Below the pieces are notes generated by a model. That model did not search any database and had not been told where the DNA came from. It saw nothing but the letters and a program-made list of their open reading frames with translations. Made by a program: the position numbers and the translations under genes. This document shows positions 43,809 through 52,714 of a DNA stretch of 64,000 nucleotides, one piece after another; positions within the stretch are counted from its first letter, which is position 1; each line of letters begins with the position of its first letter. Origin of the DNA: JAOUEA01 sp963821925 (GTDB lineage: Bacteria; Actinomycetota; UBA4738; HRBIN12); the NCBI GenBank assembly GCA_963821925.1, contig CAWGFO010000001.1:124001-188000 (forward strand), in the 5' to 3' direction.

Positions 43809-46800
43809 CTACTCGGGGATCTCGACCAGGTCGTCCTGCGGCGCGAACTGATCGCGGATCGAGCGCGCCCACCACGCGACGAGGGCCGTCAGGACCAGGA
43901 ACACCACGCCCGACGCCATCAGGATCACGCGCGTCCGCGAGACGCTGTGCTCCACCCAGATGAACGACAGGATCAACGCCGGGACGATGAAGCCCAGGTT
44001 GTAGGCGATGTCGAAGAGCGCGAACGCGCGGCCACGGAAGTCGTCGGGCATCGCCTGCTGGGTGATCGTATCGGCCGAGATCTTGCCCAGGAAGAAGGCG
44101 AAGAAGCCGACGAACAACATCCCGGCGAACCCGGCCACCGAGACGAGACCGCCGAAGACCAGCGTGCCGGCGCCGAGCAGCACCATCGAGGCGAGCAGCA
44201 GGCGGATCGGCGGGATCCGGTCCTTCCACTTCTGCGCGAGCACGAGACCCAGTGCCCCGCCGACGAGCCCGCCGAGGCCGGAGAGCAGGAGGGCCAGGGT
44301 ATCGGCCTTGTCGCCGCCGCCCTGCACCAGGTTCTTCGCGTAGAGCGCGAACACGAACAGTCCGAAACCCCAGAACTGGTAGCGGAGCATCTGGAACGAC
44401 AGCAGGCCGAGGGCAGCCGGAGGCCGCGACGCGATCTCCTTGATGCCCGCGACCATGTTGTGGATCACCTGGCTCGCCTCGCGCCCGAACGTGGTCTCGT
44501 GCGGCGCGGTCTCGACGTGGTGCATCTGCTTCGCGACGATCGCCCCCACGACCAGGACGCCGGCGCCGGCGACCACCACGAGCCACGCCGGCAGCACGGC
44601 GCCCGCGCCCAGCGCGAACGCGATGCCGAAGATCTGGAACAACGCGCCGCCCGCCTGCGACAGGGCGTTCCCCTGCATCAGGTCCTTGCCCGACAGCACG
44701 TCGGGGATCGCGGCCGACTTCACCGCGAGCACCACGCGCACCACCGCTTGGGCGGCGAGCAGGGCGAGGATCAGCGCGATCGTCGTGCCGGCCTTGCCTT
44801 CGGAGGTGCCGTTGCCGAGTGGGAGGATCACCGCGGTCGCGATCACGGCGACGATCGCCGACGTGATCAGGTTCGTCCACCAGACCACGCGGCGCCGTGC
44901 GAACCGGTCGATGAACACGCCGATGAACGGCGAGAGCAGGGTGTAGGGCACGTAGAGCGCCAGCACGACCTTCAGCAGGTAGTCCGCGGAGGGGACGTTC
45001 TGGATGTCGAAGCCCTCCTTGCCGCCGAACGCGATCGACTTGCCGATCGCCCCTTGGATCACGCCCTGTCCCGCCTGGACGAGGAACTGAACGCCCATCA
45101 GCACGGCGAAGTCGCGGTTCGAGAAGACCCCGAAGAGGCCGTTGAAGAAGTTCCCGAACGACTCGAGGGGACGCCGGAGCCAGGCATCGGCCACGCGGAG
45201 CGCCGCGCCGATGCCCACCGCGGCGGCGACGATCACCCAGCCCTTCGTGGTGGTGAGCGGGCCGCGCCAGACCGCGAGCACCGCGATGCCCGACACGATC
45301 AGGAACACCGCGGACATCCCCGGGATCAGCCCGATCCGATCGGGCGTCGTCTTCAGGCCGAGCCAGTTCGACGCGAGCCAGCCGGGGACGATCAAGAGCC
45401 CGGCCAAGATCGCGATCACCAGCAGGTTCTGGGGCAGGTTGTCGAGCGGGCCGGGATGGCTCTCGAAGCGCTGCTGCGCCTCCGACGCGGCGGCCTGCGC
45501 CTGGGCCACTACGTCGGCAGGCGGGCTCCACAGGCCGTCGCCCTCGATCACGTAGACCCCGGGTCCGATCTCGACGCCCTTGGAGGTGGCGGCGTCCAGG
45601 ACCTCCTGCTGGGCGGCCGCGTCGCAGTCCTCGATGCCGTTGCACAGGCCACCGTAGTCGTCGGCGATCACGAAGACGACCGGGTCCTGCGGGTACTCGC
45701 TGAGCCGCGGCTGGAAGTCGGCCGGCTTCTTACCGTCGGGGTCGCAGACCGACGCGGGACCCCCGAACGTCTCGCACCAATGCGAGGTGGACGTGTCGTC
45801 ATACCCCTCGCTCCCCGTCGTGGACGTCGTGGGTTGTCCGGCCAGGAAGTTGTCGAGCGATCCGAAGTACGTGGTCGAGCGCTCGATCGCGTCACCGGGG
45901 AGTCCGGTGCGGAACACGTTCGTGTAGGTCTTGGCCCAGCCGTACCCGGTGTTGGTCTCGAAATCCTGATCCTGATCGCCGTAGTTCACGACGAGCACGT
46001 TCGCCCGGTCGCCGGCGGCCTGCACGACCTCGTGCACGGCGGCGAGCGAGGTCCGCACGCTCTGCTCGGCCCACTGGTTCGTGTCGCTCACCCAGCGGTG
46101 CTGTACTCCGTCGAGCAGCAGCCAGCCGAGCGAGGCGAACACGAGCACCGCCGCGAGCCCGGCCGCGATCACCCTGGGCATCGCCGTCGGAGCGAGCGCG
46201 CGGAAGAGCACGAGCAGGCCGATCAACCCCACGAGCCCGAAGATCCAGATCGGCGCGTTCTCCGAGAGCGAGTCGCGCGCCACGTACGCGATCGCGGCCC
46301 ACGCGATCAGCGCGGCGCCGGCGAACGCGGCGACCTTCGAGGCGGGCCGATCCGACGCGAACCACCGGATCACGACGAAGGCGCCGAGCCCGACGAGCGC
46401 CATCGGGGCCGCCGAGGCGTTCATGAAGCGGTAGTACGGGATCGCGGCGCCGGTCACCACGGTGGCTGCGCCGGCGAAGGCCAGGAGCCACCAGATCGAG
46501 ACCTGGTCCTCGGTGCGCGCCGGCTCACGCGACGAACGCGACAGCAGGATCGTGGAGACGATCGCGATCACGATGAACGGGACGATCACGATCGGCTGGA
46601 GCGACCCGATCCACCCGTAGAGCCGGTCGGCGAAGAACTTCGCGGTGTACGGCGGGGGCAGGGCGGCCTCGGCCAGACTCGCCGGCTTGCCCCAGATCCC
46701 GATCACCCAGCAGGCGAGGCCCGCGATCATGCCGAACCCGACCGACATCAGCATCGGGGCGTCGGCCTTCAGGGCGGACCCGAACGAGAACCGGCTCGTG

Positions 46801-47462
46801 AGGAAGTGGAACCCGAACACCGCCATCAGCACCACGCCGAAGATCACGCACGTCGTGGGATGGGTGAACGCCGCCGCGATGCCGATCAGGAACAGCGCGG
46901 TTCTCGCGCCCCACGAGGTCCTCGCCTCGTGCACGAACGGGATCATCAGCGACAGCAGGAACAGGACGGTGATGTTGTCGAGGTACCCGACGTACGGCGT
47001 CGTGAGGAACAGCGCCACCGTCGCGAGCATCGTCGTGAGGACCACGAGCGGATCGCGGCGGCTCCGGAAGAAGGCCGCGCCGAGCGCCAGGCCGGTGAGG
47101 ATCGGCACGCCGAGCATCAGGAACGCGCTGAACGAGTACCGGTCGATGCCCGTGACCCGTTGCAGCAGCGCGCCCATCACCGGGACAGAGACGCGGTAGC
47201 CGCCCGCGAAGAGCCCGTCGGGTCCCCACTCCTGGACCACACGCACGGGCTGGCCTTCCAGGATCACCTGCGCGCGCCACGTGTACCAGGCGGGGTCGCG
47301 CGTCGGAGCCGAGAGCGACGGATCCGCGAGAAACTTCCAGCCGAGCACGAGGAGCAGGAGGAGCGCGAACCCGCCGATCATCCACCACGACCCCAGCGGA
47401 CTCCGGCGTGGAGCGGCGTCGCCGACGGTGGTCACGGCGGCGTTCGTCTCGGTCGCAGCCAT
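43809..47462 (-). CDS. Giant membrane protein: GT-C-like half fused to an MFS transporter half
   Basis: The 1217-residue protein has three parts. Residues 25-450 hold about eleven membrane helices in a GT-C-like plan, with an acidic motif in the first external loop (TRDPAWYTWRAQ, near 55-63). Residues 451-675 form a soluble external region with four cysteines (563, 573, 607, 613). Helices at 677-755 lead into a complete MFS domain (776-1217) with the motif GVFIDRFARRRVV and an EntS/MFS_3-like segment DVLSGKDLMQGNALSQ. It may transfer a sugar and flip or export a lipid-linked product; both are inference. ATG 47462 has AGGGGA upstream; it follows the phosphodiesterase gene by 25 nt. Confidence 0.72.
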   Translation of the reverse strand: MAATETNAAVTTVGDAAPRRSPLGSWWMIGGFALLLLLVLGWKFLADPSLSAPTRDPAWYTWRAQVILEGQPVRVVQEWGPDGLFAGGYRVSVPVMGALLQRVTGIDRYSFSAFLMLGVPILTGLALGAAFFRSRRDPLVVLTTMLATVALFLTTPYVGYLDNITVLFLLSLMIPFVHEARTSWGARTALFLIGIAAAFTHPTTCVIFGVVLMAVFGFHFLTSRFSFGSALKADAPMLMSVGFGMIAGLACWVIGIWGKPASLAEAALPPPYTAKFFADRLYGWIGSLQPIVIVPFIVIAIVSTILLSRSSREPARTEDQVSIWWLLAFAGAATVVTGAAIPYYRFMNASAAPMALVGLGAFVVIRWFASDRPASKVAAFAGAALIAWAAIAYVARDSLSENAPIWIFGLVGLIGLLVLFRALAPTAMPRVIAAGLAAVLVFASLGWLLLDGVQHRWVSDTNQWAEQSVRTSLAAVHEVVQAAGDRANVLVVNYGDQDQDFETNTGYGWAKTYTNVFRTGLPGDAIERSTTYFGSLDNFLAGQPTTSTTGSEGYDDTSTSHWCETFGGPASVCDPDGKKPADFQPRLSEYPQDPVVFVIADDYGGLCNGIEDCDAAAQQEVLDAATSKGVEIGPGVYVIEGDGLWSPPADVVAQAQAAASEAQQRFESHPGPLDNLPQNLLVIAILAGLLIVPGWLASNWLGLKTTPDRIGLIPGMSAVFLIVSGIAVLAVWRGPLTTTKGWVIVAAAVGIGAALRVADAWLRRPLESFGNFFNGLFGVFSNRDFAVLMGVQFLVQAGQGVIQGAIGKSIAFGGKEGFDIQNVPSADYLLKVVLALYVPYTLLSPFIGVFIDRFARRRVVWWTNLITSAIVAVIATAVILPLGNGTSEGKAGTTIALILALLAAQAVVRVVLAVKSAAIPDVLSGKDLMQGNALSQAGGALFQIFGIAFALGAGAVLPAWLVVVAGAGVLVVGAIVAKQMHHVETAPHETTFGREASQVIHNMVAGIKEIASRPPAALGLLSFQMLRYQFWGFGLFVFALYAKNLVQGGGDKADTLALLLSGLGGLVGGALGLVLAQKWKDRIPPIRLLLASMVLLGAGTLVFGGLVSVAGFAGMLFVGFFAFFLGKISADTITQQAMPDDFRGRAFALFDIAYNLGFIVPALILSFIWVEHSVSRTRVILMASGVVFLVLTALVAWWARSIRDQFAPQDDLVEIPE

Positions 47463-47487
47463 CTGGGTCCCCTGTGGTCGGAGCGGC

Positions 47488-49143
47488 CTACTCACGCGCC
47501 TCGGGGAGGCACGGCAGGTCCTGCATCATGTCCGAGGGGAAGGCGGCTTCCATCACGGTCTCGTTGTCCTGGCCCGGGAGCGGCACCACGCCGCCGCCCG
47601 CCGTCTGGGCCTGCGTGAACGTCATCATGTACCGCGCGACGTCGGCCACCGTGTAGCCGTTCTGCGTCAGTTCGTCGACGTTCAGGAACGCCTGGGTTGG
47701 CTGCATCAGCTCGACGATCGGGGTGTCGTCGCCGTCCGTGTCGAACTTCTCGTTGATCATCGTCTGCATCGGCGCGGTGGAGATCTGGTAGCCGCCGGAG
47801 ACGGCTGGGTCGGGCATCGAGGCATGGTCCGCGGTGAGCGCGAGCACCCACTGGCCCTTGCCCACCTGCCGGTTCAGGGAGGCCACGAGGTTCTTCAACG
47901 CGAGGTCCTGTGCCACGACGGCGTCCTGCATCTCCGGGCTGTCGAGCGACCAGATGTGGCTGATGTAGTCGATCTCCTTGAAGTTCAGATAGAGGAGGTC
48001 GGGCACGTCGTCCTTGCCGAACCCTTCCTTCTTGATCACCGTCTCCACCACGCGCTCCTGGTAGGGCGTCCGGGCCGGGGTGTCGAAGCCCGCCAGCAGC
48101 GGCTCGATCTCGTTGTCGCGCCACTTCCCGTCGAGCTTGCCGTCGGCCTGGTCGACCTTCTTCACGTCCTGGGCGAACCCGGGGACGTCGTTCGCGTAGG
48201 GCGGCACGTAGTAGTAGCCGGCGTCGCGCGCCGGCAGGTTCCACTCGAAGCCCTCGTCGGTGAGCGTGTCGCCGCCCGTGACCGACCGCGTGAGCGCGAT
48301 GTCCTGGTCACCGCCGTTGAAGAAGGCCCCGTGGCCGAGCATGCCGAAGTGGATGTCGACGGTGCCGACGATGCCGACCACCGGCTCGTTGTCCTTCGCC
48401 CGGTCGTAGAGGTCGGCGAGCGTCGGCTCGACGAAGAACGACGGTCCGTTGTTCCACGGGGTCGTGAGCTTGCCGCCGACCTCGAGGTGGTGACCCACCA
48501 GGCCGTGGTGGTTCGGGAACGCGCCGCTGCCGATCGTGGCGTGGATCTGCGCGGTGCTCGTCGGCGACGACCCGACCGTGGTGTCGGTGAAGAAGGTGCC
48601 CTTCGGGATCAGCGACTTCAGGTACGGCCACGAGCTCGGATGCCGCTCGAGCACGTTCATCCCGCCCGCGTCCCAGACCATCGTGACCACGAGCTTGGGC
48701 TGCTTCGTCAGGCCGGGCACGATCGCCTCGTCCATCGGCTGACCGTCGGGGGCCGTGAACCCGTCGAACCGCAGGATGTCGGCCACCGTGGGCGCGATCC
48801 CCGCGACGGTGACGGGTCGGTTGATGTCGCCCTGGGCCCGGATGAAGCCGGGGCCGTACCAGAGCATCGGCACGTGCTGGATGTAGTCCCAGGGACCCAC
48901 GTGTGGGAGTCCGGACCCGACGAAGTTCGGCTCCTTCGGGATGAAGCTCAGCTGGGCGCCGCGGTCGGGGCGCCAGCCGCGCCAGGTCCGCAGCAGGTAC
49001 TCGTGCGGCATCGAGCACGCGATCTTGACCAGATCCTGGTCCGACGAGGCCGCGTGGGCGGGCGCCGATGGCCGGTTGAGCAGGGCGGTGGCCGCAAGCG
49101 CGAGGACGAGCGCGGGCGCGATGAGCCGACGTCGGGAAGTCAT
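47488..49143 (-). CDS. Secreted alkaline phosphatase-superfamily protein (type I phosphodiesterase-like)
   Basis: The 551-residue protein has a signal peptide (about 1-31) and an alkaline-phosphatase-superfamily core. The first metal Asp is in VTMVWDAGGMN (D158), the nucleophile region is GSSPTSTAQIHATIGSG (about 191-207), followed by FPNHHGLVGHH; the metal Asp/His pair lies in FKEIDYISHIW, and the Asp-His pair in LTADHASMPDP. It should hydrolyse a phosphodiester or phosphonate outside the membrane. It precedes the GT-C/MFS gene on the same strand. An ATG at 49152 is a possible longer start. Confidence 0.8.
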   Translation of the reverse strand: MTSRRRLIAPALVLALAATALLNRPSAPAHAASSDQDLVKIACSMPHEYLLRTWRGWRPDRGAQLSFIPKEPNFVGSGLPHVGPWDYIQHVPMLWYGPGFIRAQGDINRPVTVAGIAPTVADILRFDGFTAPDGQPMDEAIVPGLTKQPKLVVTMVWDAGGMNVLERHPSSWPYLKSLIPKGTFFTDTTVGSSPTSTAQIHATIGSGAFPNHHGLVGHHLEVGGKLTTPWNNGPSFFVEPTLADLYDRAKDNEPVVGIVGTVDIHFGMLGHGAFFNGGDQDIALTRSVTGGDTLTDEGFEWNLPARDAGYYYVPPYANDVPGFAQDVKKVDQADGKLDGKWRDNEIEPLLAGFDTPARTPYQERVVETVIKKEGFGKDDVPDLLYLNFKEIDYISHIWSLDSPEMQDAVVAQDLALKNLVASLNRQVGKGQWVLALTADHASMPDPAVSGGYQISTAPMQTMINEKFDTDGDDTPIVELMQPTQAFLNVDELTQNGYTVADVARYMMTFTQAQTAGGGVVPLPGQDNETVMEAAFPSDMMQDLPCLPEARE

Positions 49144-49203
49144 GGTCGCCATAGGGAACACGACAACCGGTCGCATCGACAACCCAGGCGGTAGCGTGGA
49201 CGC

Positions 49204-50520
49204 GTGTCCACCGGCCGTCGGCTGACCGTCCTCCTGTTGGTCCTCGCGCTGATCGGCGCCCCCGCCCTCGTGCTCCGCGCCTTCTGCGTCGGAGAGAGCT
49301 GTGCGCAGGCGGGAACGGCCCAGGCGACGGTGCCGTTCTGCCCGCTCCCCGTGTGGCTCCGAGGTGCGATCGCCGACGGGTTCCGCGCCGGCCGTTCGCC
49401 CGAGGTTCTGGCGGCGACCGGCGCCACCGCGCACGTGATGGGCACCTCCGGGACCGCCTGGCCCTCGACCGCCGACGTCCGGCGGGCCACGTCGGTGCCG
49501 CTGCTCTTCCTGGGACCGGGGATCCGCGTGGGCGAGCTCTCGTCACGGCTCGAGCTCGACCGGATCGCGCCCACGCTCGAACCGCTGCTCGGGCTCCGGC
49601 GCGCCCATCCCGAGGTACGGGCCGGGGTCGCGATCCCCGGTGTCGTGCACGAGGGAGCCCGCTCGCCCCTGGTCGTGACGATCGTGTGGCGTTCCGTCGG
49701 CATGCCCGAACTGACGGCTCGGCCGGACGCCTGGCCGTGGCTCGCCGCCGAACTCGGGGTGAGCGCCCCGGACGGAGCCGCCGGAGTGGCGACGCCGGGC
49801 TCGCTGCCCCTGGACCCCGCCGCGGTCCTGACGACGATCGGCTCGGGCGGCCTTCCGGCACAGCACGGGATCACCGGCACGCTGCTGCGAGGCCACGATC
49901 GCGTGACCCGGGCGTGGACGAAGGGCGCGCCGCCCTCCGTGATCACGACCCTGGCCGACGATCTCGACCAGGCGAACGGGCAGGCCTCCCGGATCGGGCT
50001 CGTCGCGCCCGATGTCGCGGACCGCGGCCTGGTGGGCGACGGCTGGTACGTCGGCTCTGACGACGACGACGTGAGGATCGCGCGCGGGGATCCGCTCCCC
50101 GCGGTGAACCGGATGCTCGCCGACGGGTACGGCGCCGACGCCGTCCCCGACATGCTGGGCGTGGTGGTGGGCGGACCGCTGGAGACGATGGATCGCCGTA
50201 CAGAGGCGATCGTCGACGCCGTGACGTCGTCGGTGCCGGACGCCACCGTGGTCGTGACCGCCACCGGCAGCCGGCGGACGGCTACGCACGCCGTGCCCGG
50301 CGGCTCGGTCGCGCGTCGGCTCGACGCCGCGGTCGGCGCGCCCGTCGTCTCGGCGGTGGCGAGCGACGGCGTGTTCCTCGACCCCGCGGTGGTCACCTCG
50401 CGCGGGATCAGCTCCGACCAGGTAGCCACCGCCCTCCGCGGCCTGCTCGGCGTCGACGAGCAGCCGCTCGTGCTGGATGCGTATCCGTCCTTCTCCGTCG
50501 CGTTCGCGAGGTACTGCTGA
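49204..50520 (+). CDS. Degenerate paralogue of the phosphodiesterase, probably catalytically dead
   Basis: The 438-residue secreted or membrane-tethered protein (hydrophobic segment about 8-27) aligns with the divergent neighbour: LVVTIVWRSVGMPEL against LVVTMVWDAGGMNVL, and LTTIGSGGLPAQHGITG against HATIGSGAFPNHHGLVG. The metal Asp is Arg here, the nucleophile Thr region reads GSLPLDP, and the Asp/His metal pairs are gone. It therefore keeps the fold but not the active site, and may bind or regulate. GTG 49204 is 6 nt after TAGCGT (49192-49197). Its stop overlaps the permease start by one base. Confidence 0.75.
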   Translation: MSTGRRLTVLLLVLALIGAPALVLRAFCVGESCAQAGTAQATVPFCPLPVWLRGAIADGFRAGRSPEVLAATGATAHVMGTSGTAWPSTADVRRATSVPLLFLGPGIRVGELSSRLELDRIAPTLEPLLGLRRAHPEVRAGVAIPGVVHEGARSPLVVTIVWRSVGMPELTARPDAWPWLAAELGVSAPDGAAGVATPGSLPLDPAAVLTTIGSGGLPAQHGITGTLLRGHDRVTRAWTKGAPPSVITTLADDLDQANGQASRIGLVAPDVADRGLVGDGWYVGSDDDDVRIARGDPLPAVNRMLADGYGADAVPDMLGVVVGGPLETMDRRTEAIVDAVTSSVPDATVVVTATGSRRTATHAVPGGSVARRLDAAVGAPVVSAVASDGVFLDPAVVTSRGISSDQVATALRGLLGVDEQPLVLDAYPSFSVAFARYC

Positions 50521-51539
50521 TGGCCGTCGACGTCGACCGCCGCGCCTCCGCCCCCGGGACACCCACCGCCGGACGCCGCCGGTCGGGCGCCTCCGTGATC
50601 GGGATGCTCGTGCTCGCTGCGCTGCTCGCGCGGTTCGCGGACCCGATCCGGATCGGGTGGCTCCGCAACCTGCTCGTGGTGTTCGGCTCGCTGCTCGTCG
50701 AGGCGATGCCGTTCATCATGCTCGGCGCCACGGTGTCGGCCGCGATCGAGGTCCTCGTGCCCACGTCGGCCTTCGCGAAGATCGGCCGGCTCCCTCGCGC
50801 GCTCCAGATGCCGGCTGCCGCGGCGGCCGGCATCGCGTTCCCGGTGTGCGAATGCGGCTCGGTGCCGGTCGCCCGGCGGCTCGCGGCGAAAGGGCTGGCC
50901 CCGTCGGCGGCCGTCACCTTCATGCTCGCGGCGCCGATCGTGAACCCGGTCGTGGTGGCGTCGACCTTCGTGGCGTACCGAGGACGGAGCGACCTCTGGG
51001 TCATGGTGATCGGCCGGTTCACGCTCGGGTTCATCGTGGCGATGACCGTCGGTTGGGTGGTCGGACGGGTCCGCGCGGGCGACCTGCTCCGCGCACGCGA
51101 CGCGCGCACGGAGGCGCACGCCGTGCACGAGGACGAAGCGCGGTGGGCGCGGTTCTTCGGGCACCTGACGGGGGACGTGATCTTCATGGCGCGGTTCCTG
51201 ATCTTCGGAGCGGCGATCGCGGCGGCCGTCCAGACCTTCGTGCCGAACTCGATCGTCGACCGGGTCGCGAGCCTGCCGGTGCTCAGCCTCGTCGCGATGA
51301 TGGCGTTGGCGTTCCTGATGTCGCTCTGCAGCGAGTCCGACGCGTTCGTCGCGGCGTCGTTCGTGTCCTTCGGTCCTGCCGCGCAGCTCGCGTTCCTCGT
51401 GTCCGGCCCGATGATCGACACGAAGCTGAGCGCACTCTACGTGGGCACCTACGAACGGGGGTTCCTGCGGGTCGTGATCATCGCGGTCGCCGCGACGACG
51501 CTCGTGGCGACGATGTGGGTGCAGGTGGTGTTCGGATGA
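50520..51539 (+). CDS. DUF318 permease (YcgR / SO_0444-type metal transporter)
   Basis: The 339-residue membrane protein has about eight helices and the two family motifs: FPVCECGSVPVARRL (near 107) and SLCSESDAFVAA (near 270). Members with CECGS are linked to copper or zinc traffic and are usually encoded next to a TIGR03943 protein, as here (ATGA overlap). The ATG overlaps the stop of the degenerate phosphodiesterase (TGATG), so the three genes are one operon. Proximity to zur-znuABC supports a role in zinc. Confidence 0.85.
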   Translation: MAVDVDRRASAPGTPTAGRRRSGASVIGMLVLAALLARFADPIRIGWLRNLLVVFGSLLVEAMPFIMLGATVSAAIEVLVPTSAFAKIGRLPRALQMPAAAAAGIAFPVCECGSVPVARRLAAKGLAPSAAVTFMLAAPIVNPVVVASTFVAYRGRSDLWVMVIGRFTLGFIVAMTVGWVVGRVRAGDLLRARDARTEAHAVHEDEARWARFFGHLTGDVIFMARFLIFGAAIAAAVQTFVPNSIVDRVASLPVLSLVAMMALAFLMSLCSESDAFVAASFVSFGPAAQLAFLVSGPMIDTKLSALYVGTYERGFLRVVIIAVAATTLVATMWVQVVFG

Positions 51540-52240
51540 AGCGCTGGAGCCATGCGCGCGTCGCCGCGGGACTGGTGCTCGCTGCGTGGGCCACGCTGTT
51601 CTGGGTCTTGCTCGCCACCGACCGCACGATGCTCTATCTGTCCACGCGGACGGCCTGGCTCGTGCCGATGGGCGCGATCATCGCCACCGCCGCGGCGATC
51701 GGCCGCCTGGCGTCGGCCCGGGTCCCGGAGCCGGAGCCGCTCGGTGGCCGAGAGACCTGGGCACTGGGGGTCGTCGTCCTGCCCGTCGTGATCCTGTTGG
51801 CGCTGCCCCCCGTGACGCTCGGCGCGTACGCGGCCGGGAAGCGATCGAGCTTCTCCGGCTCGACGCTCGGTGCGAGCGCCCGGATCGTGTCGGGACCGAT
51901 CGATTTCGTCGACATCGCGGCCTCGCAGACCACGAAGGAGGGCCAGGCGGCCCTCCGGGCGCGAGCCGGCGAGGTCGTGACGCTCGAGGGCTTCGTCACG
52001 CTCGTCGCCGGCGACGGACCGGATGAGTTCCGTCTGACACGCTTCATCATCACGTGCTGCGTGGCCGACGCGACGATCGCGCAGGTGCGCGTCGTGGGCG
52101 CGCCGCCGGGCTCCGTGACGAGCGATGGATGGGTCAGCGTGACCGGGCGGATGTACCCGTTGGGCAACGACGTGCTGATCGCGGCGAACGGAGCCCCGCA
52201 GCAGATCCCCGTGCCCGACGATCCCTACCTCACCCCGTAG
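51536..52240 (+). CDS. TIGR03943/DUF1980 family protein
   Basis: The 234-residue protein has two N-terminal membrane helices pairs (about 8-60 and 75-100) and an external beta-rich domain with the conserved cysteine motif RFIITCCVADATIAQV near 175. It is the standard partner of DUF318 permeases and belongs to zinc-responsive (Zur) regulons in several Firmicutes and Actinobacteria. ATG 51536 overlaps the permease stop by 4 nt. Confidence 0.85.
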   Translation: MKRWSHARVAAGLVLAAWATLFWVLLATDRTMLYLSTRTAWLVPMGAIIATAAAIGRLASARVPEPEPLGGRETWALGVVVLPVVILLALPPVTLGAYAAGKRSSFSGSTLGASARIVSGPIDFVDIAASQTTKEGQAALRARAGEVVTLEGFVTLVAGDGPDEFRLTRFIITCCVADATIAQVRVVGAPPGSVTSDGWVSVTGRMYPLGNDVLIAANGAPQQIPVPDDPYLTP

Positions 52241-52246
52241 TGGCGA

Positions 52247-52260
52247 CCGCCGGGCCCGGC
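52247..52260. terminator. GC palindrome between converging zinc operons
   Basis: CGCCGGGCCCGGCG is a perfect 14-bp palindrome in the 33-nt gap between the TIGR03943 stop and the zur stop. As RNA it can form only a short GC hairpin; termination is plausible but weakly supported. Confidence 0.4.
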
Positions 52261-52273
52261 GTCGGTGGCTACC

Positions 52274-52714
52274 TCACGCGCAGTCCCGGCAGGTGCCGAT
52301 CAGGTCGAGCCGATGGCTCACCTGTGCGAACCCGGTCCGCCGCGCGAGACGGTCGAGCGTGCGGTCCATCGAGGTCTCGAGGGAGCCGGGGATCGTGACG
52401 TCCTCGACACGGCCGCACGACGAGCACACGAGGTGATGGTGATGCTCGGTGAGGTCCTCCGTCAGCTCGTACCGGGCGAACCCCTCGTCGGTGATCACGC
52501 GGCGCACGACGCCCGCCTGTTCCAGGGCGGCGAGGTTCCGGTACCCGGAGCTCTGCGGAACGCCGGGGCACGCGGCCAGCACGCCGGCGATCGTGAGCGG
52601 CTTCCCGGCTCCCGCGAGCGCATCGACGAGCACCTCACGGGCCGCCGTGTACCGCTGGCCCGCCGCCCGCACCCGCGCCGCCGCGGTCGCGTGGAGATCG
52701 TCCGTGCGCGTCAT
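52274..52714 (-). CDS. zur: Fur-family zinc uptake regulator
   Basis: The 146-residue Fur-family repressor has an N-terminal winged helix (QRYTAAREVLVDAL, PQSSGYRNLAALEQAGVV) and a metal-binding dimer domain with HHHHLVCSSCG (near 92) and the second CxxC at the end (GTCRDC). Position at the end of the znuA-znuC-znuB operon and the box on znuA mark it as Zur, not Fur. ATG 52714 overlaps the znuB stop by one base, so it is autoregulated through the operon promoter. Confidence 0.9.
   Translation of the reverse strand: MTRTDDLHATAAARVRAAGQRYTAAREVLVDALAGAGKPLTIAGVLAACPGVPQSSGYRNLAALEQAGVVRRVITDEGFARYELTEDLTEHHHHLVCSSCGRVEDVTIPGSLETSMDRTLDRLARRTGFAQVSHRLDLIGTCRDCA

Noticed and set aside
38464..47618. 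Very long open frames opposite or out of phase with real genes (for example 38464-43224 plus, 43947-47618 plus, 867-2696 minus)
   Set aside because: They are arginine/alanine/glycine/proline-rich shadows produced by high third-position G+C; none has a domain, signal or ribosome binding site, and each lies over a well-supported gene.
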